DNA of 18,886 nt from JBGOUV01 sp041477815 (GCA_041477815.1 JBGOUV010000087.1:1-18886); one strand, 5' to 3'. Shown: positions 1 through 7,406, counted from the first letter of the stretch. Program-made: numbers and translations. Notes: generated by a model not told the origin, from the letters alone.

Positions 1-689
1 AGCTCCTCAGGGCCTTCGATGGGGTCATCGCGAAAGCACCCGAAGGTCCTGTCGAAGAACCCAGGCGGCCACTCGGTGGACTGATGCTGCCCTGGAATTC
101 TGTTGCGAAGCTCACTCGCCGCATCGACCACTCGCTTCAGATCAATCTCGTCATCGTGGAAGGAAACCGTGTAGTCCCAGGACCGAAACCGCCGAAACTT
201 CGGCACCTCTACCCGGCTCCCATCCTCGCGTGTTACAGCCGTGATCTCGGCCCAAGGCTGACCAGAGGGGAGGATATCGCGATCGCTAAAGGCCGGAACA
301 TTCTGTTTCGCCCACTTATCCAACCTCTCGTCAAAATGCTCGAAATGGTTTCGGACCCTTCGGTCGCCCAGTGGACTTGAATCGTCGTTTAGACCCAATC
401 GCCTCCGAAGCTGTGTCTGTCTCTCCCGGCGTGCTTTCTCGCCAACCTTGTCCCGCGTCGGCCCTTTCTGACCCAAACCCAGGATCCTCGAAATGCAGGC
501 GTCGGCGGTAAGAATAGATTGGATGGCATGCCAGATGCGGAACTCATCCTCGGCGGCACGTGCTTCGTGAAGCTCCCGCCAGGCAATATCCATCATCCTT
601 ACCTGAAAGACAATCTCCTGCTCGTATCTTTCCAGGACCCACTCGTCCGTAGTGGGGGCGGCGTCGGACTTCTGGTTTGCAAGCTCCAC
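1..689 (-). CDS. HEPN-like hypothetical protein, partial (3' end beyond window)
   Basis: An uninterrupted minus-strand frame of 229 codons runs from a GTG at 689 to the left edge without a stop. An in-frame TAG lies three codons upstream of the GTG, so the GTG is the earliest possible start; a GGAG lies about 12 bases before it. The protein is acidic and helical at the N-terminus. Residues about 50-72 form an amphipathic helix (IWHAIQSILTADACISRILG), and residues 113-118 read RNHFEH, an R-x4-H motif followed by FDERLDKW. This arrangement resembles HEPN-type folds, many of which are RNases in toxin or abortive-infection systems; I recall similar conserved hypothetical proteins, but the function is inferred. 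Codons look less GC-biased than in neighbouring genes (many ATT, CAT, TTT, GTA), which may indicate acquisition. Smaller plus-strand ORFs across it are shadows. Confidence 0.7.
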   Translation of the reverse strand, partial: MELANQKSDAAPTTDEWVLERYEQEIVFQVRMMDIAWRELHEARAAEDEFRIWHAIQSILTADACISRILGLGQKGPTRDKVGEKARRERQTQLRRRLGLNDDSSPLGDRRVRNHFEHFDERLDKWAKQNVPAFSDRDILPSGQPWAEITAVTREDGSRVEVPKFRRFRSWDYTVSFHDDEIDLKRVVDAASELRNRIPGQHQSTEWPPGFFDRTFGCFRDDPIEGPEE

Positions 690-754
690 GAACTTCTACT
701 CCACGATTTCAGTATACCATCCAGACATGCTTCGTCGTCCGCTCCTGCCCCCCG

Positions 755-949
755 TTATTTCCCGCCCTGCAAGAACGCGAACAGGTCGGCGATGTCGTTC
801 ATGCCGAAGCCGTCCAGCAGGCCTTCGGGCATCGTCGAGGTCTTGGAGACGGCGCGCGTCCGGATGGGCTTCCGGGGGACGGGAACCCGCTGGCCTGCGC
901 CCATCAGGCTGAGAACGGCGGCCGCGGCAATTCGGCTCATGACGGCCAT
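755..949 (-). pseudogene. C-terminal remnant of a haem-binding-domain / PSCyt-type protein
   Basis: The minus-strand frame ending at TAA 755 encodes 64 residues from the ATG at 949. The last half (RTRAVSKTSTMPEGLLDGF, then NDIADLFAFLQ) matches the signature C-terminal tail of large secreted haem-binding or membrane-bound dehydrogenase proteins common in Planctomycetes and Acidobacteria, in which an SLMPEGL motif precedes a DLLAYL-type helix. Those proteins are usually many hundred residues long, and nothing recognisable precedes this tail. The frame stays open further upstream, but there it only shadows the methyltransferase gene. No ribosome binding site is visible. The N-terminal stretch (SRIAAAAVLSLMGAG) looks vaguely like a signal peptide, so a tiny secreted protein is a weak alternative. 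I read it as a decayed fragment. Confidence 0.55.
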
Positions 950-955
950 TATAAT
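950..955 (+). promoter_or_regulatory. Candidate -10 box for the methyltransferase gene
   Basis: A perfect TATAAT lies ten bases before the GTG start at 965. Transcription would begin at about 962, making the mRNA nearly leaderless. No convincing -35 box sits 17 bases upstream. The box abuts the ATG of the minus-strand fragment. Confidence 0.35.
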
Positions 956-964
956 AGGCTGACC

Positions 965-1702
965 GTGAAACCGTATTCCGACTACGATCCCTTCGCCTGG
1001 TTCTACAACAAGTATTGGGGTCACGCCTTCACCGAGCCGATGCTGCCGGTGGTGGAGCGCCTGGTGCTCCAGAAGCTGCCGCGCCGGGCCCGCCTCCTGG
1101 ATCTGTGCTGTGGGACCGGGCAACTGGCGGCGCAACTGGCGGCGCGAGGATTCCGGGTGACCGGCGTCGACGGGTCGCGGGCCATGCTGGGATACGCGCG
1201 CCGCAATGCCCCGCAGGCGCGGTTCGTGCAGGCCGACGCCCGGACCTTCCGCCTGCCGCCCGTGTATGACGCGGTGGTATCGATCTTCGACAGCCTGAAC
1301 CACGTGCTGGATCTGAGAGCGCTGCGCGCCGTGTTCTGGAACGTAAGGTGGGCCCTCTCTCCGGGCGGCGTATTTCTTTTCGACCTGAACACGCCGCGAA
1401 CCTTCCGGGGGCCCGGCGACCACACCACCTCCATCGTGCAACCGGACCACGCCTGCCTGGTGCGGCGTTTCTTCTCCCCCGAGCGGAAGCTGACGCGGTG
1501 GAGGGTAACGATGTTCCGTCTGCGCCGGGAGGTGTGGTGGAGAAACGACGTGTCGATCTTTGAGAAGTGCTACGAGGTGCGGCAGGTGAAGGCGGCGCTC
1601 CGGGCGGCGGGCTTCACTGCGGTCGCGGTGTATCAGGCGGAGAAGGACCTGGGGATGGAGGGAAACCCGGGCCGCCGGGTCTTCGTGGCGTCGGCCCGCT
1701 AG
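965..1702 (+). CDS. Class I SAM-dependent methyltransferase
   Basis: A 245-residue protein of the Rossmann-fold class I methyltransferase superfamily, which transfers methyl groups from S-adenosylmethionine; the substrate cannot be read from sequence. Motif I is LLDLCCGTG (residues 44-52), the acidic end of strand 2 is GVD (Asp69), QADAR carries Asp91, and the motif IV region is YDAVVSIFDSLNHV (about 101-114). The start FYNKYWG resembles the opening of stand-alone bacterial methyltransferases of about 250 residues. The frame is open to 677, but residues before 965 are low-complexity shadow sequence overlapping another remnant. The GTG at 965 gives a protein beginning VKPYSDYDPFAWFYNK, the expected N-terminus. 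No strong ribosome binding site is seen; a TATAAT lies just upstream. The 3' end overlaps the convergent YjbR-like gene by four bases. Likely cytoplasmic. Confidence 0.85.
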   Translation: MKPYSDYDPFAWFYNKYWGHAFTEPMLPVVERLVLQKLPRRARLLDLCCGTGQLAAQLAARGFRVTGVDGSRAMLGYARRNAPQARFVQADARTFRLPPVYDAVVSIFDSLNHVLDLRALRAVFWNVRWALSPGGVFLFDLNTPRTFRGPGDHTTSIVQPDHACLVRRFFSPERKLTRWRVTMFRLRREVWWRNDVSIFEKCYEVRQVKAALRAAGFTAVAVYQAEKDLGMEGNPGRRVFVASAR

Positions 1703-2070
1703 TCTGGGAGATTGGTGCGGCGCTTGCCGCCGAGCGTTTTCGTGGTCACGAAGCGCCACCCCATGCCCAGCAGATCCCGGAGAGCGTCGGGGTGGATGCG
1801 AGACAACCGCACGAGCACCACCGGATAGTTCACGTAATGATCGGTTAGGTAGTAGACCTCCGGGGCGGCGGCCAGCAATTCCGCGCGGCGATCGAAGGCG
1901 ATGCGAACCGCCAGGGAGTCAGGCTCGGCGGATTTGTGAATGGGAATAACCGCCAACAGCTTTCCGCGCACTTTGAGGGACGGCGATCCGTAGGTCGTGG
2001 ACTCCTCCACGCCGGGCAGGTCGAGCGCGATTCTTCGTACGGTCTCGAAATCAATCTTGGCCCGGGGCAT
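1699..2070 (-). CDS. MmcQ/YjbR family DNA-binding-fold protein
   Basis: A 123-residue cytoplasmic protein recognised as MmcQ/YjbR-like (CyaY-like fold). Supporting segments are DLPGVEESTTYGSPSLKVRGKLLAVI near the N-terminus, where PG-x-EE-x-x-x-YG-x-P-x-F/L-x-V is the family hallmark, and the C-terminal MGWRFVTTKTL segment. The length is normal for the family (about 115-125). Members are often described as DNA-binding, but the biochemical role is poorly established. The start is the ATG at 2070; a TACAAT box lies some 35 bases upstream on this strand. The gene is convergent with the methyltransferase, with tail-to-tail overlap of four bases, and divergent from the DUF2277 gene across about 150 bases. 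Confidence 0.85.
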   Translation of the reverse strand: MPRAKIDFETVRRIALDLPGVEESTTYGSPSLKVRGKLLAVIPIHKSAEPDSLAVRIAFDRRAELLAAAPEVYYLTDHYVNYPVVLVRLSRIHPDALRDLLGMGWRFVTTKTLGGKRRTNLPD

Positions 2071-2177
2071 GCAATAATCACTCGAAGATACCGGGTGCTC
2101 GGCGATTCATTGTACTTCAACCGGGGGCAGCGCCCGTGGCTCCACCCGAGTCACGGTCCTTCGGAAGCCAGACACGG

Positions 2178-2186
2178 TGCTAAGAT
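2178..2186 (+). promoter_or_regulatory. Candidate extended -10 promoter for the DUF2277 gene
   Basis: TGCTAAGAT is an extended -10 element (TG-N-TAAGAT, five of six matches to TATAAT). Transcription would start near 2193, about 30 bases before the ATG at 2225, leaving room for the GGAGG at 2211-2215. No good -35 box is visible, which an extended -10 can tolerate. Confidence 0.35.
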
Positions 2187-2224
2187 AGAGCCCTTCCTTC
2201 CCCCGCCGCCGGAGGTCCTAGGGC

Positions 2225-2494
2225 ATGTGCCGGAACATCAAAACCCTCTTCAACTTCGATCCACCTGTAACCCCCGAAGAAGTGCGAGCTGCTTCGCTCC
2301 AGTTCGTCAGAAAAATCAGCGGTTTTAGCAAGCCGTCGAAGGCCAACGAAGGCTCGTTCCTGGCTGCCGTCGATGGAATAGCCGGTATTTCGACGCGTCT
2401 TCTCCGCTCGCTCGAAACGAGCGCGCCGGCGAAGAATCGAGAAGAAGAGGCCGCCAAAGCGAAGGCTCGCGCGGCGGAGAGATTCGGCGCCTGA
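2225..2494 (+). CDS. DUF2277 family protein
   Basis: An 89-residue protein that matches the small conserved DUF2277 family along its whole length. It begins MCRNIKTLFNFDPP, followed by FVRKISGFSKPSKANEGSF (about residues 28-46), and ends in a helical, charged tail (NREEEAAKAKARAAERFGA). The molecular function is unknown. Family members are stand-alone cytoplasmic proteins of 80-95 residues, so this one is full length. A strong GGAGG ribosome binding site lies 9 bases before the ATG, fixing the start. The stop at 2494 is separated by a single base from the stop of the convergent membrane methyltransferase gene. Confidence 0.9.
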   Translation: MCRNIKTLFNFDPPVTPEEVRAASLQFVRKISGFSKPSKANEGSFLAAVDGIAGISTRLLRSLETSAPAKNREEEAAKAKARAAERFGA

Positions 2495-2495
2495 G

Positions 2496-3011
2496 TCACG
2501 CTCCCGGCGTGGTCCATAACTTCACCGCCAGCAGCACCGCGCCGGCCAGGAAACCCAGCCCCGCCTGGTACTCCCGATTCCGCAGCCACAACTCCCATCG
2601 GAACCGCTCTCCTCGATACGCCGGCGTCAGGCGCGGCACGAGGCGCGGCACCCGCCCGGCGTATTCGGAATACTCGGGAAAGAGCGTCCGCAGATGACCC
2701 TCCTCCTCTCCGATCACGGGCAGATAGACCGCCAGAAAGTACACCCCGAACAGCGCCGCCAGCCACGCATTCCACCCCGCCAGCGCGAATCCAGCCGCCA
2801 CAGTCAAGGTGCCGACATAGAGCGGATTGCGCGAATAAGCGAACGGCCCCGTGGTAGCCAGTTGCTGATTCTTCGCCAGATGCCCGCAAGCCCACCCCCG
2901 CAACAACAAGCCGGCCAACGCCACCGGCAACCCCACCGCCAGGCTCGTCCGCGACGGACGCGAGTAAACCACATAGAGCGCCGCCACCACAAACCCCGAA
3001 GTCACCCGCAC
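2496..3011 (-). CDS. Isoprenylcysteine carboxyl methyltransferase (ICMT/PEMT)-like membrane protein
   Basis: An integral membrane protein with about four to five hydrophobic helices. The conserved ICMT/PEMT core is visible: RGWACGHLAKNQQLATTGPFAYSRNPLY, then GEEEGHLRTLFPEYSEYAGRVPR. In this family G-P-(Y/F)-A/x-Y-x-R-N-P-x-Y and the E-E-x-x-L-x-x-F-x-x-x-Y segments bind S-adenosylmethionine. Bacterial substrates vary and are mostly unknown. The GTG at 3011 is the first standard start after the LptD stop, giving 171 residues. However, homologous N-termini usually extend about ten residues further. A CTG at 3041 overlaps the LptD TGA as CTGA and has AGGAG eight bases upstream, so translation coupled to LptD from a CTG (181 residues) is plausible. 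The open frame beyond that is shadow of LptD. Probably co-transcribed with lptD. Confidence 0.8.
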   Translation of the reverse strand: MRVTSGFVVAALYVVYSRPSRTSLAVGLPVALAGLLLRGWACGHLAKNQQLATTGPFAYSRNPLYVGTLTVAAGFALAGWNAWLAALFGVYFLAVYLPVIGEEEGHLRTLFPEYSEYAGRVPRLVPRLTPAYRGERFRWELWLRNREYQAGLGFLAGAVLLAVKLWTTPGA

Positions 3012-3037
3012 CCGCGCCGCCAGCTTCCCCCAGCCGC

Positions 3038-5284
3038 TCAGAACATTCTCTCCTGTTTCTTCAGGTTCCCGAACGACCCCACATTGGCGATCGACAGGGC
3101 CAGCCGGAACTGGTTCTCGTTCCGCGTCGGACCCAGCGCGAACCGCCGCCACTCCACACTGAACCCGCAGCAGTCCGTGTTGTAGGTAACGTTCGTGTTG
3201 GCGTACTGCAGGATCCCTTTCCGGTAATCGTAGACCGTGCTGAAACCCGAGTTCCACCCCCGCTTGTTGAGCGCCCCCCACCGCACCTGCCCGCGCACCT
3301 GGTTCGACGGCGGGGTCAGCAGCGGGGTGGACCGCACCGCGTAGTGTCCCACCGAAACGGTGATGTTCTGCAGCGTGGCGTCGGCCGTCAGACCGCTATT
3401 GACGAACTTGCCTCGCGCCGGATCGTAATCGTTGCGCCATTCCACCGTGTAGTTCCAGCGCGGCTGCACGCGCAGGACGCTCACCACCGGCGAATAATTC
3501 CGCGGCGTGTCGGCGAAGGCGAAGGGCGTGAGCGTGGCCGTCGACTGGAGCACGTTGCGCGCCCCCGGCCGCAGCGCGCCCCCAAAGTCCGCATCGAAGT
3601 ACCGCCGCTGCCACAGCTCGAAGCTCAGCAGCTCCCGCACCTCGCCGGACGCCTCCCGCTTCCCGTAGAACCGGTTGATCAGGGAGATCTCCGCTTCGTT
3701 CGTATTATTCAGCAGGTCCCGCTCGTCGAAGCGCAGGATGCGGTCGAAATCCGGCACTCCGGCCACATAGCGATAGGTGATCCTCGGCTCGATGACGTGC
3801 TTCAGCTTGTCGGTGAGGAGCTGCGGCCCTTCGAACACCCGCTCCAGGGGCGGCGGCGCGAACTCCAGCGAAAACTCCCGCGCCGAGCGCCGCAGCCCCT
3901 CGCCCGACAGCGTCCCGTCCGGCCGCATCTGCTCCCCGTAGTAGGTCTCATGAATCCCGGCGGTGGGCGTCAGGTAGAATCCCTTCCACTCCAGCTTGGT
4001 GGACAGGCGCGGGAAGAAGTCCATCCGCTCGGCCACTTGCCGCGTCCGGAAGCCCTTCTGCCTCCTTCCCAGCAGATCGAACGCGGAATCCAGACGCAGC
4101 CACACCGGCAGCTCCCCGCCCACCAGCTCGTGCTCCCGGCTGTTAAGCTCCACGCTGGGCAGCTTGCGGATCACGATGGTGTCGTCCTTCTCCGTGGTCT
4201 GGAAATTCTCGTGCCTCACCAGGGCCGCGTTGAAAAAGAAGCTGTCCCACGATTTGGTCACGTACCCCACCGAGTGCGCCTCCGAGGAAATCGCTTCGTT
4301 CAGCGTCTCGGTGAAGGCCAGCCGGAACTCCAGCGAGCTGAGGTAGTTGATATTGGCCACCGCGAGAAACCCCTTCGGCAGCTCCGCGCGGCCGTTTAGC
4401 GTGAACATCCGGCCCCCCTGCTTCCGCAGGTTCTCTCCCACTCCGATCCCCCGGTCTTTCATGGCGAACCAGTTGGCGTCGAAGTGCGAGGTGCGCGTGG
4501 GACGCGCCCGCCCGGTTATCTGGTGCGAAAATCCGCGCTGGCTGTAATACGTTCCCCCCGCGGTCAGGTCGTAGCTGCGATTGATGGCCCAGAAGAACGT
4601 CTCCCCCAGCACCCGGCCCCGCCGCGAGCTGTTGCCGATGTTGGGCGTTAGAAAGCCCGAGCTGCGCGGCGTCCGCTCCAGCGACTTGTAATACACCGGC
4701 GCGTAAAACAGCGGCACCTTCCGCAGCCGGAAGACTGTCCGCTGCACCAGCGCATACCGCCCCGGCACGATCGTGGCCCTCGGCGTGTGCAGCTTCCACC
4801 ACGGACTCGCCACCTTGCAGTTGGTCACCCAGCCGTTGAAGACGATGTAGTGGTCCTTGATCTTGTGCGCCGTCTCGCCTTGGAAGTAGAACGGCTCGTT
4901 GGTAGTCAGGATCCGGGGACTCGCCTGGCTGGCCGAGCCGACCGTGCCCCGGACGTTGAAGAACACCCCGTTCTCCGTGTTCAGGTTGTACTTGAACTTG
5001 TCGGCGTAGACGTCCTCTTTGCGCCCCGGATGAGAAAAATGGACGTTTCCCCGGGCCTCGGCGTCGCCGCTGTCCTCGTTGTAGTCGATCTCGTCGGCGG
5101 TCAGGAGCATCTGGTCCTGGTGCATTTCGACGCGCCCGCGGAGAAAGCGCCAGGGGCCCTCGGTCGACTGCGAGTCGGCCTCCACGATCACCTCCTGGGC
5201 CTCCTGTACTTGAGCTGGACAAAGGGCCGGACAAAGCGCGTGACAAAGCGCCGCCAATATGATACGTAGGAGGAAGTGACGCAA
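3038..5284 (-). CDS. lptD: LPS-assembly protein LptD (outer-membrane barrel)
   Basis: A 748-residue outer-membrane protein that inserts lipopolysaccharide into the outer leaflet as the final component of the Lpt machine. A signal peptide (residues 1 to about 24) is followed by an OstA-like periplasmic domain (about 30-145: VEADSQSTEG, LLTADEIDYNEDSGDAEARG, DVYADKFKYNL), then the barrel domain (LFYAPVYYKSLERTPRSSGFLTPNIG) and a C-terminal phenylalanine typical of barrel proteins. Cys156 and the adjacent pair Cys705-Cys706 (TDCCGF) correspond to conserved disulfide cysteines of LptD; apart from three signal-peptide cysteines these are the only ones. Length is normal for the family. The start is a TTG at 5284, supported by the signal peptide; the ribosome binding site is weak. 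Its start codon lies 14 bases from that of the divergent RDD gene. The downstream ICMT-like gene appears coupled. Confidence 0.92.
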   Translation of the reverse strand: MRHFLLRIILAALCHALCPALCPAQVQEAQEVIVEADSQSTEGPWRFLRGRVEMHQDQMLLTADEIDYNEDSGDAEARGNVHFSHPGRKEDVYADKFKYNLNTENGVFFNVRGTVGSASQASPRILTTNEPFYFQGETAHKIKDHYIVFNGWVTNCKVASPWWKLHTPRATIVPGRYALVQRTVFRLRKVPLFYAPVYYKSLERTPRSSGFLTPNIGNSSRRGRVLGETFFWAINRSYDLTAGGTYYSQRGFSHQITGRARPTRTSHFDANWFAMKDRGIGVGENLRKQGGRMFTLNGRAELPKGFLAVANINYLSSLEFRLAFTETLNEAISSEAHSVGYVTKSWDSFFFNAALVRHENFQTTEKDDTIVIRKLPSVELNSREHELVGGELPVWLRLDSAFDLLGRRQKGFRTRQVAERMDFFPRLSTKLEWKGFYLTPTAGIHETYYGEQMRPDGTLSGEGLRRSAREFSLEFAPPPLERVFEGPQLLTDKLKHVIEPRITYRYVAGVPDFDRILRFDERDLLNNTNEAEISLINRFYGKREASGEVRELLSFELWQRRYFDADFGGALRPGARNVLQSTATLTPFAFADTPRNYSPVVSVLRVQPRWNYTVEWRNDYDPARGKFVNSGLTADATLQNITVSVGHYAVRSTPLLTPPSNQVRGQVRWGALNKRGWNSGFSTVYDYRKGILQYANTNVTYNTDCCGFSVEWRRFALGPTRNENQFRLALSIANVGSFGNLKKQERMF
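5217..5252. repeat. Three tandem 12-bp repeats inside the LptD signal peptide
   Basis: Three head-to-tail copies at 5217-5228, 5229-5240 and 5241-5252 share the pattern (G/T)GACAAAG(G/C)GC(C/G). In the LptD frame each unit encodes a four-residue A-L-C-x block, so copy-number change would keep the frame and only lengthen or shorten the signal peptide. Confidence 0.8.
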
Positions 5285-5298
5285 ATTCCGAGCGTAAC

Positions 5299-6165
5299 AT
5301 GACCTGCCCTACCTGCGGCTACAAAGGCATCGAGGAAGGCGACCACCGCTGCAACCGTTGCGGCCGCCGTCTGGACCCTCCCACCCCGCCGGCGCTTCCG
5401 ATCTCCACCGGCGGCGCCGCCCCCGCCCTGGCGCCGGAATGGAAGCTGGAGGTCGCCCACAAGCTCGAAGAGTTCCGCCAGAAGCGGGCCGAGCAAGATA
5501 AACCGCACGACGAAGAGACCAGCGAGAGAGTCCCCCCGCCGGACCGCACCAAGAAGGTCCTCGCCTTTGAGGATTTCGCCGCCGGCCAGATTGAGCCCGT
5601 GGTTATCGACCCGCCGCCTCCTCCCAAGCAGCGAGCCACGACCGTGAGGGGGCGGCCCGCCAAGACCCCGGTCGTCGAGGCCCGCACCTCTGAGCCACCT
5701 TCGGTCGCGCGCGACGTGCGCTGCACTGAGCCGGTCGCCCCGGTGGCGCTCCGCGCTCTGGCCGGCGTCCTCGATGCGGCCGTTCTGACCATCGCCGCCG
5801 GCGTCTTCGCCGGGACCTTCTATCTCCTGGGCGGCGGCCTGCCCAGTCAGCCCAAGGCCGCGGGCGGCCTGGCTCTCGCCGCCGGACTTCTGGCCGCGTT
5901 CTACCTGTTCTTCTACGTCTTCTACGCCGGCGAAACCCCCGGCATGCAGTGGACCGGCCAGCGCCTGATCGACTTCGAAGGGAACTCCCCGCGGCCCGGA
6001 CAACGCCTGGTCCGCTCGCTCGGGGCGTTGCTCAGCGCCGCCGCCCTCGGCCTGGGCTACCTGTGGGCCGTCATCGACGAAGAATCCCTCACCTGGCACG
6101 ACCGCATGTCCCAAACCTTCCTCACCCGCGACGAGCGCGCCCGCCGCCGCTTCCAACCCCGATGA
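5299..6165 (+). CDS. Zinc-ribbon / RDD family membrane protein
   Basis: A 288-residue protein with a short zinc ribbon at the N-terminus (CPTC at 3-6, CNRC at 18-21), a long proline- and charge-rich cytoplasmic linker (about 25-148), then an RDD domain. The RDD part starts at ALRALAGVLDAAVLTIAAGV and contains three hydrophobic helices with the signatures GETPGMQWTGQRLID and, at the end, LTWHDRMSQTFLTRD. RDD proteins are membrane proteins of mostly unknown function; some are implicated in ion transport. The ATG at 5299 puts the zinc ribbon at the very start, and no upstream in-frame start exists before a TGA at 5260. An AGGAGG lies 25-30 bases upstream, too far to serve this ATG, so initiation is weak. 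The stop overlaps the pgi start as ATGA, indicating coupled translation. Confidence 0.85.
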   Translation: MTCPTCGYKGIEEGDHRCNRCGRRLDPPTPPALPISTGGAAPALAPEWKLEVAHKLEEFRQKRAEQDKPHDEETSERVPPPDRTKKVLAFEDFAAGQIEPVVIDPPPPPKQRATTVRGRPAKTPVVEARTSEPPSVARDVRCTEPVAPVALRALAGVLDAAVLTIAAGVFAGTFYLLGGGLPSQPKAAGGLALAAGLLAAFYLFFYVFYAGETPGMQWTGQRLIDFEGNSPRPGQRLVRSLGALLSAAALGLGYLWAVIDEESLTWHDRMSQTFLTRDERARRRFQPR

Positions 6166-7406
6166 TCCGCTTCGATCCCGGCAACCTCCTCCTGGGCCCC
6201 GCCCTCCTCAACCGCTATCGCCGGCGGGCGACGACCGCCGTCGAGTCGTTTCGGAAGAAGTCCGAGAGCGGCCTCCATGGCTTCCCCCATCTGCCCTTTC
6301 AGGACCAGGTCATCGCCGAGGTCCGGCGCTACGCCGTTTCCTGTCACGGCCGTTTCGACGTCATTTGCCTGATCGGTATCGGAGGGTCGGCGCTGGGGGC
6401 CTGGACTCTCGACTGCGCGCTCCGCCGTCCGGGACAGCCTCGCCTGGTGATCCTCGACAACGTCGACCCCGCCCTGGTCGGCGCGGCGCTCGATTCCATG
6501 AATCCCCGCCGGACCCTGGTCGTGGTCACGACTAAGTCCGGCTCTACGGCCGAGACCATCGCCACCTACCTGTTCGTGCGCCAATGGCTGGGCCAGAACC
6601 ACGCCAGCCAGGTAGTAGCCATTACCGACCCCGAGAAGGGCGATCTGCTCGAAATCGCCCGCCGCGAAGGCTGCCCGGTCTTCCACGTACCACCTAATGT
6701 CGGCGGACGCTTCAGCATCCTCTCCCCGGTCGGCCTGCTCCCCGGCGCGCTCATCGGCGTCGATATCCGCAAGCTGTGCGCGGGCGCCCGCGACATGACC
6801 CGACTCTGCTGGAACACTGCTCCCGGTGAGAACCCCGCCCTGGAGGCGGCCCTGGCCCACTACCTGATGCTGGAGAGGAAGGGCAAGACCATTCAAGTCG
6901 TCTTCAGCTATAGCAATCTGCTGTGGGGGCTGGCCTTCTGGTTTCGGCAGCTCTGGGCCGAATCGCTTGGTAAAGAGGGGCGCGGCCAGACCCCCATCGC
7001 CGCGCTCGGCGTCACCGACCAGCACTCCCAGGTGCAGCTTTACCTGGAAGGACCCAACGACAAGGTCTTCACCCTGTGGGCGGTGGAAGAGCACCGCTCG
7101 CTGAAGATTCCCAAGGCCTTCCCGGACCTCGACTCCTGCGGCTATCTGGGCGGCCAGTCGCTCGGCCGGTTGTTCGACGCCGAGCGGGAGGCCACCACCG
7201 AAGCCCTCACCCGCTACCGCCGTCCCAACTGCACCGTAACCTTACCCCGGGTCAATGCCTACTATCTGGGAGCCTTCCTCCAGCTTCTGGAGTTTCAGAC
7301 GGCGTTTACGGGCGAGCTGATGGGAATCAACGCCTTCGATCAGCCCGGCGTCGAGCTCGGGAAGCGCATCACCTACGCCAAAATGGGACGTAAAGGCTAC
7401 GCCTAA
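6162..7406 (+). CDS. pgi: Glucose-6-phosphate isomerase (short form)
   Basis: A 414-residue cytoplasmic enzyme interconverting glucose-6-phosphate and fructose-6-phosphate in glycolysis and gluconeogenesis. Key motifs are all present: GIGGSALG (72-79) and TTKSGSTAET (123-132) for phosphate binding, AESLGKEG with Glu267, the QHSQ segment with His288, and GVELGK near the C-terminus with Lys401. The length fits the shorter bacterial isomerases of 400-450 residues, not the 550-residue enterobacterial type. The ATG at 6162 overlaps the stop of the RDD gene (ATGA). The frame remains open upstream of it only as shadow sequence. A strong palindrome lies just after the stop. The pairing with an RDD protein has no evident metabolic logic and may simply be a shared transcript. 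Confidence 0.95.
   Translation: MIRFDPGNLLLGPALLNRYRRRATTAVESFRKKSESGLHGFPHLPFQDQVIAEVRRYAVSCHGRFDVICLIGIGGSALGAWTLDCALRRPGQPRLVILDNVDPALVGAALDSMNPRRTLVVVTTKSGSTAETIATYLFVRQWLGQNHASQVVAITDPEKGDLLEIARREGCPVFHVPPNVGGRFSILSPVGLLPGALIGVDIRKLCAGARDMTRLCWNTAPGENPALEAALAHYLMLERKGKTIQVVFSYSNLLWGLAFWFRQLWAESLGKEGRGQTPIAALGVTDQHSQVQLYLEGPNDKVFTLWAVEEHRSLKIPKAFPDLDSCGYLGGQSLGRLFDAEREATTEALTRYRRPNCTVTLPRVNAYYLGAFLQLLEFQTAFTGELMGINAFDQPGVELGKRITYAKMGRKGYA

Noticed and set aside
84..380. 98-codon plus-strand ORF at the left edge
   Set aside because: It lies wholly opposite the better-supported minus-strand HEPN-like frame and shows no recognisable motif.
755..1759. 334-codon minus-strand ORF
   Set aside because: Most of it is antisense shadow of the methyltransferase (His/Arg/Pro-rich). 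Only its last 64 codons look like a real gene fragment, and these are reported separately.
4143..5300. 385-codon minus-strand ORF overlapping lptD in another frame
   Set aside because: Composition is Gly/Arg/Ala-rich shadow; LptD in the alternative frame has clear family motifs along its whole length.
5188..6156. 322-codon minus-strand ORF opposite the RDD gene
   Set aside because: Gly/Ala/Glu-rich antisense sequence with no motifs; the RDD gene has a zinc ribbon and family signatures.
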